Assembly (NCBI RefSeq): GCF_025370755.1
Contig: NZ_JAMXFC010000025.1
Coordinates: 36,133 to 100,132 of the forward strand
DNA from: Laspinema sp. D2d
GTDB taxonomy: Bacteria > Cyanobacteriota > Cyanobacteriia > Cyanobacteriales > Laspinemataceae
Direction of reading: 5' to 3'
DNA length: 64,000 bases
In this document: positions 16,754 to 25,098 of the stretch, piece by piece
Layout: each line of letters starts with the position of its first letter
Position numbering within the stretch: position 1 is the first letter of the stretch
Notes under the pieces: generated by a model
Database searches by the model: none
What the model was told of the DNA's origin: nothing
Seen by the model: the letters and a program-made list of their open reading frames with translations, nothing else
Made by a program: the position numbers and the translations under genes

Positions 16754-16834
16754 GACTAAGCGATCCCCGTCGGGCTTTGCGAAACACTTAGTGAGAGTCA
16801 TAAACTCTTGCAGCCCGACGGGGATCGCTAAGTC
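16754..16834. repeat. 23-bp inverted repeat with 35-nt loop
   Basis: 16754-16776 and 16812-16834 pair with one mismatch; the core is GCGATCCCCGTCGGGCT. It sits 12 bases after the 119-nt hairpin. Confidence 0.85.
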
Positions 16835-16866
16835 TCTCTAAGCCTTGACCTAGCCAAGAATTCGTA

Positions 16867-16920
16867 AGGCGGGGGAGGTTGACTGTTTGTTGCGTACACT
16901 CTCTGCGGCAACCCCCGCCT
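16867..16920. repeat. Third inverted repeat of the structured region
   Basis: AGGCGGGGGAGGTTG (16867-16881) and CAACCCCCGCCT (16909-16920) pair with a 2-base bulge. About 60 bases further on, leader-like sequence begins. Confidence 0.8.
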
Positions 16921-17011
16921 AACGACTTCTAGGCCCCCCTCGCGCCCCTATAACCCCACAAGGGGCGGGGGAAGAAGAGCCTCGCGTAGTTGAACTTAGG
17001 AGGACAAAATC

Positions 17012-18337
17012 ATGAATACAGCAATCAACATCTCGGTGGTGAACGGCAAGGTCGGTGGATTCCGGGGAGTAAACCGGCAATACATTGGGCGTTCAAATGC
17101 ACGTTACGGATTAGCACAATCGGCATTGGCGAATCCGTTCCATATTGGCAAAGATGGCAACCGCGAAATGGTCATTGAGAAATATCGTCATTGGCTCTGG
17201 GTTCAGATTAAAGCGGGTCTGCGGGGCGAGTCGAATGCGGCATTTGAGGAGCTAATCTCGATAGCAAAACGTGCAGTTCGCGGAGAAAAGCTAGAGTTGG
17301 CTTGTTATTGCGCTCCGTTAGGTTGTCATGGCGATGTGATTCTCAAAGCGATTAATTGGTTGGTTCAAGAAAATCTGGTGGAAGGTAAAAAGAAAATGAA
17401 GAAACAAGAAAAAGAAAAGAAAAATAAAGAGAAAGAAAAGGAAGTAAGCAAAAACAATGAAATGCAAGATAAAAAGCTATCGCGGCGAGTGAAAAATAAT
17501 CAGAACTTGGAGTCAACTATGCAGCTCAATTCAATCTCTAGCATCTTCAATCCGGCACATATAAAGCAAGCAAAACTTAATCGTGAGGCTGAGTACGAGA
17601 TTAATAATTTGCAGTATTTGTTCAAGCAGCTTTATTATGGGTTGCGGCATTTTTGGTGGAAATCGCTGAGTAAGTCCGAAATCTGGCGGAATGCGTATGA
17701 AATGGGTCAGCTTGAAGTTTATCAGATAGCTCCAGGGCGGCGTAATGAGGATGGGAGTTACAGTCAAGCAGAATATGATTGGGACCGGATTAATGATTGG
17801 CGAGATGGCTTGTGGGCAACTTATCGGAATCAATTCTATGAAGAGTTTGAAGCGGAGTTCTTCTTGAGCGAGATTGATAAGGCGAATACGGTCAAGTCAA
17901 TCAATCATCGTATTTCAATGTTGCTCTCGACAGCGAAAGTGTACTTTGGCGATAAGCTCATCAATCAAAACAGCGATGTGCCAGAGCTAGACCAGATTAA
18001 GGCAGCATTGTTAGAGATTAACAAAGCACAGCTAGAAAAGCGCAAATCCTATCAAAATCAACCTCAACAATTGCGAGGACAAGTTGCGAATAGTCAGCCA
18101 ATTGAAGCCGTCAAAAAACCTGTGCAGAAGTCGCAACCGAAAGCTACTCAACCGGCCAAATCGAACAAACTAGAAATTGTGGCGATTCGCAAACGTAAGG
18201 AAGCCGAAGCACAGGCGTGGTTAGCTCAGAATCCAGAGTTTGCGGATAACGTGGATGCGAGTCTAGGAGTCAATGCAGTCAATGCAGTCAATGCAGAGAA
18301 AGTCGAAAAAGCAGCAACAGAACCCATTGAAATCTAA
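17012..18337 (+). CDS. DUF4326 protein joined in frame to a second protein through a leader element
   Basis: 441 codons. Residues 1-125 match DUF4326 (QYIGRSNARYG..., ALANPFHIG, then LACYCAPLGCHGDVI, a Cys/His cluster typical of the family). Residues 125-165 are Lys/Glu-rich and encoded by an A-rich tract. A leader core (GCTATCGCGGCGAGTGAA, 17476) and an in-frame ATG at 17519 follow. I infer that this is normally a gene, a leader and a second gene, here without a stop between them. The second part (273 aa from 17519) is helical with a Gln/Lys-rich tail. Whether a fusion, two proteins or both are made is open. Confidence 0.65.
   Translation: MNTAINISVVNGKVGGFRGVNRQYIGRSNARYGLAQSALANPFHIGKDGNREMVIEKYRHWLWVQIKAGLRGESNAAFEELISIAKRAVRGEKLELACYCAPLGCHGDVILKAINWLVQENLVEGKKKMKKQEKEKKNKEKEKEVSKNNEMQDKKLSRRVKNNQNLESTMQLNSISSIFNPAHIKQAKLNREAEYEINNLQYLFKQLYYGLRHFWWKSLSKSEIWRNAYEMGQLEVYQIAPGRRNEDGSYSQAEYDWDRINDWRDGLWATYRNQFYEEFEAEFFLSEIDKANTVKSINHRISMLLSTAKVYFGDKLINQNSDVPELDQIKAALLEINKAQLEKRKSYQNQPQQLRGQVANSQPIEAVKKPVQKSQPKATQPAKSNKLEIVAIRKRKEAEAQAWLAQNPEFADNVDASLGVNAVNAVNAEKVEKAATEPIEI
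17476..17518 (+). promoter_or_regulatory. Leader element, copy 8, inside an open frame
   Basis: GCTATCGCGGCGAGTGAAAA then CTTGGAGTCAACT before the ATG at 17519. A 70-base purine tract precedes it, as in other copies. Confidence 0.55.
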
Positions 18338-18340
18338 CTA

Positions 18341-18380
18341 ATCTTTCGAGAGGGTGGCGGAAACGTCACTCTCTTTTTTT
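18341..18380 (+). terminator. Rho-independent terminator
   Basis: GAGAGGGTG and CGTCACTCTC form a stem around GCGGAAA, followed by seven or more T. It separates the DUF4326 gene from the SLOG gene. Confidence 0.7.
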
Positions 18381-18404
18381 GCATATTTATTCTGGAGGAA
18401 AATT

Positions 18405-18917
18405 ATGGAACTAATTCAAGCTAAAACAGTCGCATTCACAGGTCATCGTCAATTTGTAGCCACTGATATATTTCCCGTTCAAGTTGCATTACAACGGATG
18501 ATTTCCCGAGCCAAAGAACGAGGTTATAATAGTTTCATCTCGGGCATGGCGATTGGCGTAGACCAGTGGGCAGCCGGTATCGTTGCTGATGACCCAGATT
18601 TGCGTTTGATAGCCGCTATTCCCTGTAAAGAACAATATAAGAAATGGCCCAAATCTAGTCAACGCTACTATTTTCACTTGCTCGAAAAAGCCGATAATGT
18701 TTGTTATCTTTCCCATCGAACTTATTATCACGGTTGTATGAACGACCGGAACAAATGGATGATAGACCGATGCAGTTTGGTGTTAGCAGTGTGGGACGGA
18801 CGAAGTGGCGGAACCTGTCATGCCGTCGATTATGCGCTGAATCAGGGCATTACGGTACTCAACTTTGACCCGACAACCGCATCTTACAAGCGACTCCAGC
18901 CTGTCCGTACCCGATAG
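18405..18917 (+). CDS. YpsA/DUF1273-like SLOG-family protein
   Basis: 170 aa from an ATG with GGAGG 6 bases upstream. TVAFTGHRQF near the start and YNSFISGMAIGVDQWAAGIV are the nucleotide-binding signature of YpsA-like SLOG proteins, and DRCSLVLAVWDGRSGGTCHAVDYAL is the conserved second half. The SLOG superfamily senses nucleotide-derived ligands and is frequent in conflict systems. Here it stands as a single-gene unit behind a terminator. Confidence 0.8.
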   Translation: MELIQAKTVAFTGHRQFVATDIFPVQVALQRMISRAKERGYNSFISGMAIGVDQWAAGIVADDPDLRLIAAIPCKEQYKKWPKSSQRYYFHLLEKADNVCYLSHRTYYHGCMNDRNKWMIDRCSLVLAVWDGRSGGTCHAVDYALNQGITVLNFDPTTASYKRLQPVRTR

Positions 18918-19039
18918 GTCACAGCAGCATGAGCGGGGCCTTTCCTCGCTTGTTCGTGTCGCGCTCTTAGGCAGAATGATAAAATCAAGTCACACTAGAA
19001 AACCAAGTTACATGAATAAAACCGAGTAAAAACGAGCCA

Positions 19040-19074
19040 GCTATCGCGATGGGTGAAGTTATCGGAATAAAACG
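19040..19074 (+). promoter_or_regulatory. Leader element, copy 9
   Basis: GCTATCGCGATGGGTGAAGT then ATCGGAATAAAACG before the ATG at 19075. TCGC/GTGA stem. Confidence 0.6.
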
Positions 19075-19569
19075 ATGCAAACCCAGAAAGGAATTACGCT
19101 TGTGGAATTGTTAGTCACTGTTTTAATTGTTGCCATTATCGCAGCGATTGTTATCCCATCTTGGCTATCATTTCTGCAAGATTATCGTACTCGTTCAGCG
19201 CGAGATAATGCCTATCAAGTGCTGCTCAACGCCAAATCTACAGCACGACATACTAAGGAAACTCATGAAGCTTGTTTCCGCGAACATCAAGGCAATATCG
19301 AATATTCTGTGCATCATCGTCGATGGGGCGGAACCTGCACCAACGCAAACTGGCAGAGTCTAGGGATACCCCAGGTCAAGATTGATGCGGCAAATACTAG
19401 CTTTTATCATCGCAACAATATTTATCGAGTTCAATTCAACTATTTGGGCGTAACGAATGGACGACTAGGACGGATTACGTTCCGTTCAGGAAAACACCGA
19501 TACTGCACCTATTTGTCAACATTACTTGGGGCGCAACGTAAACAAAAAGGACAAAATTGTAACCGTTAG
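19075..19569 (+). CDS. Type IV prepilin-like protein
   Basis: 164 aa. Class III signal MQTQKG followed by ITLVELLVTVLIVAIIAAIV: cleavage after Gly6, Glu at position +5, and a hydrophobic helix, as recognised by prepilin peptidase PilD. The globular part has Cys pairs (ACFREH..., GGTCTNA, CTYL). No pilus assembly ATPase or other pilin is in the window, so it would need the host apparatus. Preceded by leader copy 9. Confidence 0.8.
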   Translation: MQTQKGITLVELLVTVLIVAIIAAIVIPSWLSFLQDYRTRSARDNAYQVLLNAKSTARHTKETHEACFREHQGNIEYSVHHRRWGGTCTNANWQSLGIPQVKIDAANTSFYHRNNIYRVQFNYLGVTNGRLGRITFRSGKHRYCTYLSTLLGAQRKQKGQNCNR

Positions 19570-19582
19570 AATCAACCGAGAA

Positions 19583-19619
19583 GCTCTCGCAGTGAGTGAA
19601 GTTATTGCAAGAGTTTACG
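19583..19619 (+). promoter_or_regulatory. Leader element, copy 10
   Basis: GCTCTCGCAGTGAGTGAAGT, TCGC/GTGA stem, then ATTGCAAGAG before the ATG at 19620. Confidence 0.6.
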
Positions 19620-19784
19620 ATGCTCATTCGGTTCCAACAACTCACCATCGGCAGCACTTTCCGTTACGGCGGCGGTCGCTGGCTCAAGTCCAGCACCAAC
19701 CAAGCTCAACTCATCGGCCAATGGTCCTCCCAACTCGGCCAGCCCATTGCATTCGCACCCACTGACTTGACAATTTATCGCTAG
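19620..19784 (+). CDS. Small protein, 54 aa
   Basis: Start at 19620 is set by the leader; a GTG at 19596 would lie inside the leader hairpin. The peptide (MLIRFQQLTIGSTFRYGGG...) is beta-like with a basic character and ends FAPTDLTIYR. It resembles short single-domain proteins often seen repeatedly on cyanobacterial plasmids, but I cannot name the family. Confidence 0.5.
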   Translation: MLIRFQQLTIGSTFRYGGGRWLKSSTNQAQLIGQWSSQLGQPIAFAPTDLTIYR

Positions 19785-20420
19785 AGTTCTCGCCCTGGCT
19801 TGGGGAAACCCGAGCCAGTTGTCCCGCGTTCGTGTCGCGCTCTGGGACAAAACATCAGCTTAGTTTATTGTCCTCGCCTGTATCAACCGAGCTAGTTGTT
19901 CCGCGTTCGTGTCGCGCCCTAGGCAAGTTATATAGCTGGTTGGAGTGTTACGATCGCCTCGACAGCCTGAGTGATTAGGTTGCTGGTATTATTCATGCGA
20001 TCGCTAAGGACAGTTTCGGTGAGTTGGTTCTTTACCTTGAGTAGTGCAATCGTCAAGGATAAGTCTCACTATTGGAATTACGGTTTCTTTACAAAACTTT
20101 ACATGATGTCCTATCGTGCCCGTATCTCGGCTGGGCTTGAGCAGGACCGATTGCTTAGGTAGTCTGGGTGATTAGGCTACTGCATTATGCGCTTTCCAAG
20201 GGCAGTCTCGCTCAGGGCGCTGATTGACCAGAATATTGTGATCGCCTAGGCAGCTTCAGTAGTTGAGCCGGTGTTTGGTTGATGCGATCGCCAAGGATAG
20301 TCTTCGGTTGGTTTGAGTGTTGCGATCGCCTCGTCAGTCTGAGTGATGGTGCGGGTTGTTTGGCGTTGGGACAAAAACGGCAATGACTTGTGGATTATGG
20401 ACAAAATAAAGACCATTCTA
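19785..20420. repeat. Non-coding stretch of degenerate repeats
   Basis: Two copies of GCGTTCGTGTCGCGC-type sequence (about 19830 and 19905; a third at about 18950) are followed by loosely repeated units combining GCGATCGCC with CAGTCTGAGTGATTAGG-type sequence (about 19960, 20160, 20225, 20320). No supportable ORF. Confidence 0.55.
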
Positions 20421-20429
20421 GTAACCAAT

Positions 20430-20499
20430 AAAAACTAACAAAACCAAATAAAAACAAATAAAAGGCTTTCGCAGAGGATGAAAAAAATGAGGACAAACT
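20430..20499 (+). promoter_or_regulatory. Leader element, copy 11
   Basis: A-rich tract, then GGCTTTCGCAGAGGATGAAA from 20464, then ATGAGGACAAACT before the ATG at 20500. TTTCGC pairs with ATGAAA-type sequence. Confidence 0.6.
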
Positions 20500-20823
20500 A
20501 TGAAAAAATTAGGAATGACTGAAGCCGAATTTGTCAAAATTTTTCCCGCCACTGAGAAAGAAACTTTTTGGGACAAAATAGGGGTTGGCTTAGAGTGGAT
20601 AACCTATGCAATCTTTCTCTGGGTGATTCTCGGTAACCCGCTCTATGGCGTGTACCAGTATCTTACCACCGAAACTTTAGAGCAGCATTGTGAACAGATA
20701 AGAACCGAAATTCGCACTATCAACAACTATACCAAAGTAAAGCTTAAAGATGTCTGGAAATCCGAATGGGAAAACTGTTCGGAAATTGCCCGCCATAAAG
20801 CCAGAATCCTAAGAAACAATTGA
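20500..20823 (+). CDS. Single-pass membrane protein, 107 aa
   Basis: One transmembrane helix at about residues 32-52 (WITYAIFLWVILGNPLYGVY) followed by a helical charged tail (ETLEQHCEQIRTEIRTINNY). Preceded by leader copy 11. Function unknown. Confidence 0.6.
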   Translation: MKKLGMTEAEFVKIFPATEKETFWDKIGVGLEWITYAIFLWVILGNPLYGVYQYLTTETLEQHCEQIRTEIRTINNYTKVKLKDVWKSEWENCSEIARHKARILRNN

Positions 20824-20837
20824 CCCGTTCAAGCTAA

Positions 20838-20862
20838 ACCCGCCCACAACCGGCGGGTTGAC
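20838..20862 (+). terminator. Hairpin after the 107-aa gene
   Basis: AACCCGCC and GGCGGGTT form a perfect stem around CACAACC, 15 bases after the stop. It lacks a T run. Confidence 0.5.
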
Positions 20863-21039
20863 GGACTCAAATTCACTCGTAAGACTGGAGCCATTCCGCC
20901 ATTCGCTGACTCACCCAGTCGCCAACCATCTTGCTCTCAACACCCATCAAGTTAGCCCCCACAAATCTGTCAATACCATCAGCAATTCTAATGCATAAAA
21001 CACAAAATAAATCGTGGATTATAAGATATAATGATGAAA

Positions 21040-21152
21040 AAATCAACTAAAGGCTTTCGCAGTGGGTGAGACAGACGAGATAGAGTCTGACCCCAAAAAA
21101 AGGAACGGCAGCAACCGTCCCAAACCAAGTAATTAATCTAAGGAGATTATAG
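21040..21152 (+). promoter_or_regulatory. Leader element, copy 12, extended
   Basis: A-rich tract, GGCTTTCGCAGTGGGTGAGA from 21052, then about 70 extra bases with further short repeats, and AAGGAG before the ATG at 21153. The longest leader of the set. Confidence 0.55.
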
Positions 21153-22487
21153 ATGACAACCGTAGTAATCGGCTACTACAAAACCACCGAATTGCTAAAC
21201 GCAGCGATTTGGGACCATATCAAGCATTACCAGAATGTATCCCAGGCAATTAGTGTGCGATTCGAGCCGTACCAGAAACCTGTCTGGCATCGGGGCCATG
21301 TCCTGTATCACGAACTCAAATTCAAAGCCATCGTGACTTACGAGACTGTTGATGGCAAGATTCAGACACGCCGCTGTTCGGCGCAAGGCTGGAGCGTTTT
21401 CGGCATTACCCGCGAGAACAATCAGTTACGAGTCCACAGTTGGGATGGCCGTGAGTTCCATGAATATGCCCTCACCCGCACAACCTGCACCTGCCAGTCC
21501 TTCCAGTTCCAGACTGGCTTAGTCGAGGGCCAGTGCAAACATTTACAGGTAGCTGCTCCCGAACTCAATCAATCGCCTTGGCTCGAACAACCGCTCTATG
21601 TTTACCCGTTTGGACAACGACAAGCCGAACCTGAAACGGTGCAGCTTCATCCCGGTTTGGTCTTAGCACCTGGGTTCCGGTTGGTCCGCACAGCGCAAGG
21701 ATATCGGGTGGTGGCAGACCTGCGCGATCGCATGGGACGAGAGCAGGCTAAGGTCATCGGGACCGTGGAGCAGCAGGGCGAATGGGTCAACTACTCGAAT
21801 CCGCGCGGTACATTCGGAAAACGGGTCACCGCCACTGCCACGAATTTGAGGGTGATGTGCCAAGAGTTGCACCAGCGTTCGATGTATAGCGATTGGCAAG
21901 TGATAGACCCGAACGCCAAAGACGAGGATAAAGTGGACCTCAATGAATTGGCGAGTGCGGCGATCAACTGGAGCCGCATCAAGCCGATCGCTAACCGGGC
22001 AACCCCGCAACCTGCAACCCCGCAACCGACACCGGCGCGATCGGGTGAGGACGAAGTAGACCTCCAGGAACTCGCAAGTGTAACCATCAACTGGAGCCGC
22101 ATCAAGCCGATCGCTAACTCGGCAACCACACAACCGACACCGGCGCGATCGACACTGATCCGACCGGCAACCCCGCAACCTGCACCGGCGCGATCGGCAC
22201 CGGCGGCGAAACAATCCGTGCAGTCCGAGCAAGAACAGCACCAGACTCGAACGATTCGGGTGGAGAAGGACGAAGAGACTGGACTCTACTGGTTCCGCGA
22301 TATGAACACGGACAAATTCTGTGGTGATGGCTACCCAAAAGACCTCGTAAATTACCGCGCTCAACAGTTTATTTTAATGGGATGTGTCGTGGAAACCTTC
22401 GACCCAACTAAGGGAAAATGGTACGTCTTCCAAAACCAGAAATGGCTTCCCGTTAGTTCCCCTCAACCGGCTTTAGTCTTAGCTTGA
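21153..22487 (+). CDS. SWIM zinc-finger protein with internal duplication
   Basis: 444 aa. Residues about 111-131 (TTCTCQSFQFQTGLVEGQCKHL) fit the SWIM zinc-finger pattern CxC-xn-CxH, a DNA- or protein-binding module. Residues about 262-360 hold two tandem copies of a segment beginning VDL(N/Q)ELAS and containing INWSRIKPIAN, separated by Pro/Thr/Ala-rich linkers. The C-terminal domain (VEKDEETGLYWFRDMNTDKF) is acidic and aromatic. Function unknown; SWIM proteins often act in recombination or with transposases. Confidence 0.7.
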   Translation: MTTVVIGYYKTTELLNAAIWDHIKHYQNVSQAISVRFEPYQKPVWHRGHVLYHELKFKAIVTYETVDGKIQTRRCSAQGWSVFGITRENNQLRVHSWDGREFHEYALTRTTCTCQSFQFQTGLVEGQCKHLQVAAPELNQSPWLEQPLYVYPFGQRQAEPETVQLHPGLVLAPGFRLVRTAQGYRVVADLRDRMGREQAKVIGTVEQQGEWVNYSNPRGTFGKRVTATATNLRVMCQELHQRSMYSDWQVIDPNAKDEDKVDLNELASAAINWSRIKPIANRATPQPATPQPTPARSGEDEVDLQELASVTINWSRIKPIANSATTQPTPARSTLIRPATPQPAPARSAPAAKQSVQSEQEQHQTRTIRVEKDEETGLYWFRDMNTDKFCGDGYPKDLVNYRAQQFILMGCVVETFDPTKGKWYVFQNQKWLPVSSPQPALVLA

Positions 22488-22539
22488 TTGGGTCATATCT
22501 GGCCTCTATCTGCTATCAAATGGAGGTCAGATAAATCCA

Positions 22540-22616
22540 AGAAAGAAGGAAAAAATAAGTAAAGTAAGCTAAAAATAAGAGCCTTTCGGATAGAGTGAAA
22601 CAATTGAGAATTTGTT
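22540..22616 (+). promoter_or_regulatory. Leader element, copy 13
   Basis: A-rich tract, then GAGCCTTTCGGATAGAGTGA from 22579, then AATTGAGAATTTGTT before the ATG at 22617. The stem TTC/GAA is shorter here. Confidence 0.5.
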
Positions 22617-23282
22617 ATGACTCAAACAGACAGAAAACCAACTATCTCGGTATTTGGCTTCAAAGAAGAAAACGCACTCGTTGTCCCGGAGATTCCGATT
22701 AATGCTCGGAACAATTGTCAAGCTGGAAAGTGGACTCTAGGCGATGAAGACTACGGCTCGAAAGTGACCATGACCATCTTAAAGTTTAGCAAGTTCTTTG
22801 GCAGTCTAGGTCAAACGAAACATACGCTCTGGGGACAGATTTGGTTCATCGCTGAATCGGGGGAATTGCCTCACGATGTTTTGCTAGTAACCTACGTCAA
22901 AGGTCGCAGCCTCAGTGACTTCAACCGACTCGTTGCCACCGTCCAGGCGCGAGGGATTGAACCGGCTGAAGGGCTATTTATTCCTAGTTTCATCAAGCAT
23001 TCGGGCCAGAAACCGGACGAGTCGGGCATGGTCAAACCGATTAACTATTACAGCCTCAAATGGGACTGGATGGAACGCTCGAACTGGGACATGATTGAGA
23101 AGGCCGCAGCGGTATTAGCCGATCCACAAAACCAAGCGCGGATGATTGACTTAGATGGCACACGCGAGATGATTTGCTTAGACGAATTACCGCCTCATCA
23201 GATTGCTAACTTGATGGCTGCTCACTTGGGAAATTCGAGCCAAACTCACGAACCGAACGTAAAACTTTTGGCGGGCAACTAA
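22617..23282 (+). CDS. Conserved-looking hypothetical protein, 221 aa
   Basis: Preceded by leader copy 13. Soluble alpha/beta sequence (GQIWFIAESGELPHDVLLVT, then FIPSFIKHSGQKPDESG and YYSLKWDWMERSNWDMIEKA). Its layout resembles phage and plasmid single-domain accessory proteins, but I do not recognise the family. The next gene starts 13 bases after its stop, so the two are co-transcribed. Confidence 0.6.
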   Translation: MTQTDRKPTISVFGFKEENALVVPEIPINARNNCQAGKWTLGDEDYGSKVTMTILKFSKFFGSLGQTKHTLWGQIWFIAESGELPHDVLLVTYVKGRSLSDFNRLVATVQARGIEPAEGLFIPSFIKHSGQKPDESGMVKPINYYSLKWDWMERSNWDMIEKAAAVLADPQNQARMIDLDGTREMICLDELPPHQIANLMAAHLGNSSQTHEPNVKLLAGN

Positions 23283-23295
23283 CTCAAGCATTCTC

Positions 23296-23514
23296 ATGGA
23301 AGGCTATCAGCTTTATCTTGACCTTAACGTGCGAGGAATCCGGCTAGAAAGTGGTGATAGAGTCTTGATTTTGAGCGGTCCACAAGCGGGAAAAACGGGA
23401 CGGGTCAGTATTCCTCGCTATTGGGCAGGTCGGGATTTTCAAGATTATTTCGTGCGCTTACGCGGGAATAAACGTATCTCTTGCCCTCGTCATCAACTGC
23501 ACAAAATCAAGTAA
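23296..23514 (+). CDS. KOW-motif protein, 72 aa
   Basis: GDRVLILSGPQAGKTGRVSI is a typical KOW motif (NusG/L24-type RNA- or nucleic-acid-binding loop). The rest is basic (LRGNKRISCPRHQLHKIK). A stand-alone KOW protein of this size is likely to bind RNA or the ribosome. It follows the 221-aa gene closely. Confidence 0.6.
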   Translation: MEGYQLYLDLNVRGIRLESGDRVLILSGPQAGKTGRVSIPRYWAGRDFQDYFVRLRGNKRISCPRHQLHKIK

Positions 23515-23614
23515 AAACTGGGAGGTTTAGAAGCCTCCCACCCCATCTCACCGGCATCAACTGCCAAGAAATCTTGCACTCAACCTGTAAACCTTTGCAC
23601 TTTGGAGCATTACC

Positions 23615-24073
23615 ATGACCGAATTTACCGATTTCTGGAGCCGCAATGGATGGCTCTGTCAATTCCAGCATCGCGATGGAGTCGTGGGTGATTGCCTCAT
23701 CATCACGCCCCACGTTAGGCCGCCCTATCACACTAGCGATCGCTACCAAGGCTGGAGTGTCACTGCACTTGAAAGCTGGTTCCAAGAACTAGAGGAAGCC
23801 ACCACTCTCACTATGGTCTTGCCCCAAGCCGAAGTACCGGCCTTGGACTTGCGAATCTTTCCCACACCGGACGGTTACTGGTGCGCCGCTTGGCCGCCGA
23901 TGCCCGAAAGTGAGCCGGGTCAGATTTATGTTCTAGTGCGTCGGTTCAGTCCCCATCCGAGTTGGCGCTCGTGGGATTGGCAGGAGCGCGCTGAAGCCAG
24001 TCGGTTGCAGCACATTCAAGACCAACTCGCCCGGGCTGCCAAGATGATTTGGCGAGCAATCGAGCGCGGTTAG
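23615..24073 (+). CDS. Hypothetical protein, 152 aa
   Basis: Trp-rich soluble protein (FWSRNGWLCQF, YWCAAWPPMPE, WRSWDWQERAEASRLQ) ending in a helical basic tail. No leader element of the repeated type is evident. Family unknown. Confidence 0.55.
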   Translation: MTEFTDFWSRNGWLCQFQHRDGVVGDCLIITPHVRPPYHTSDRYQGWSVTALESWFQELEEATTLTMVLPQAEVPALDLRIFPTPDGYWCAAWPPMPESEPGQIYVLVRRFSPHPSWRSWDWQERAEASRLQHIQDQLARAAKMIWRAIERG

Positions 24074-24169
24074 TGACCGTTGAGGCGATCGCTTCCCAAC
24101 GAGGCAATCGCCTGTCAAAATTAAAGGGTAGTCTTAACAATTATTGCTAATCAAACGGAGCAAAATCGG

Positions 24170-24547
24170 ATGAATCTTGAGCAAATTAAAGTGTTTTTGG
24201 ACAGCCAGAGCGAGGAATTATCATTGAGCGATTATCTAGCTTTGGCTAAGGTGGCAACTCATGCGGCATTCTTGGTAAGCAGCGAGGATGAAGACTGTGA
24301 CCCTCTAGTTGTCAGCCCTGAAGAATATGCGCTGCAAGATGGAGACTTCTGCCATTTCCAGGATGCGGCACAATCTCAACTTGATGAGCTAGATTTCTGG
24401 TGGTTTCATGAGCTAAACTGGAATCCAATGTTAGAAATTCAGCTTTCCTCGACTAACTGGATTAATCTAGCCCAATGGCTCTTAGAACGCGCGGCCCAAG
24501 CTCGTAAGGAAACTTTGCCCTACAAACAATTGCAACTATTTGATTAA
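24170..24547 (+). CDS. Acidic protein with clamp-binding-like C-terminus
   Basis: 125 aa, strongly acidic and helical. It ends KQLQLFD, which fits the bacterial beta-clamp binding consensus QLxLF at an exposed C-terminus. That suggests contact with the DNA polymerase sliding clamp. The methyltransferase at 37492 ends in QLNLF as well. ATG preceded by CGGAG. Confidence 0.55.
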   Translation: MNLEQIKVFLDSQSEELSLSDYLALAKVATHAAFLVSSEDEDCDPLVVSPEEYALQDGDFCHFQDAAQSQLDELDFWWFHELNWNPMLEIQLSSTNWINLAQWLLERAAQARKETLPYKQLQLFD

Positions 24548-24624
24548 GAAAATCTAGCCAACAATGAACGATACTAGATAAAATTGTCAGACGAGTCAAA
24601 ATCCAATAATCGAGAACCTTACCC

Positions 24625-25047
24625 ATGCAAAAACAAAGCAGAGTCTTGTCAATCAAAACCTCGAAAATACCTTGCCCTTGGTACGAGGATTGGAATGCCT
24701 CAACCCAGTATCTTGAAGAAAAAGCAGCATGGGATTTTACTCGCAAAGGATTACCTCCAAAAGAGCCTAAATTATCCTGGAAAATTAATTGTCTCCGAGG
24801 AATATTACAGGCTGTTGGGTTTATGCTTGATAACGTTGGGCTGCAAAGAAAACCTGGTTATTTCTATGGTGAGATTCCAGAAAGGGTTGAGTCGGTTTCG
24901 CTAGAGTCTTGCCTTGAAACGGGTGAGGGCGAGTTCGTGCAAACTTTGACCAAAAAAGTATGTCACAACCTAGCTAATAAAGAATTGCATATAGCGGAAT
25001 ACTTGATGCAAGTGCGGGGTGTAACTCAAACAAAATCTAGTCCATAA
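24625..25047 (+). CDS. Hypothetical protein, 140 aa
   Basis: Preferred over an overlapping frame (24584-24904) because its composition is more protein-like (CPWYEDWNASTQYLEEKAAW, then LHIAEYLMQVRGV). No clear ribosome site. Family unknown. Confidence 0.45.
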   Translation: MQKQSRVLSIKTSKIPCPWYEDWNASTQYLEEKAAWDFTRKGLPPKEPKLSWKINCLRGILQAVGFMLDNVGLQRKPGYFYGEIPERVESVSLESCLETGEGEFVQTLTKKVCHNLANKELHIAEYLMQVRGVTQTKSSP

Positions 25048-25098
25048 GAATTAGCAGAGGGTCCATTTGGTGAAAGTCTATTTGGAGATTAGGAAATC

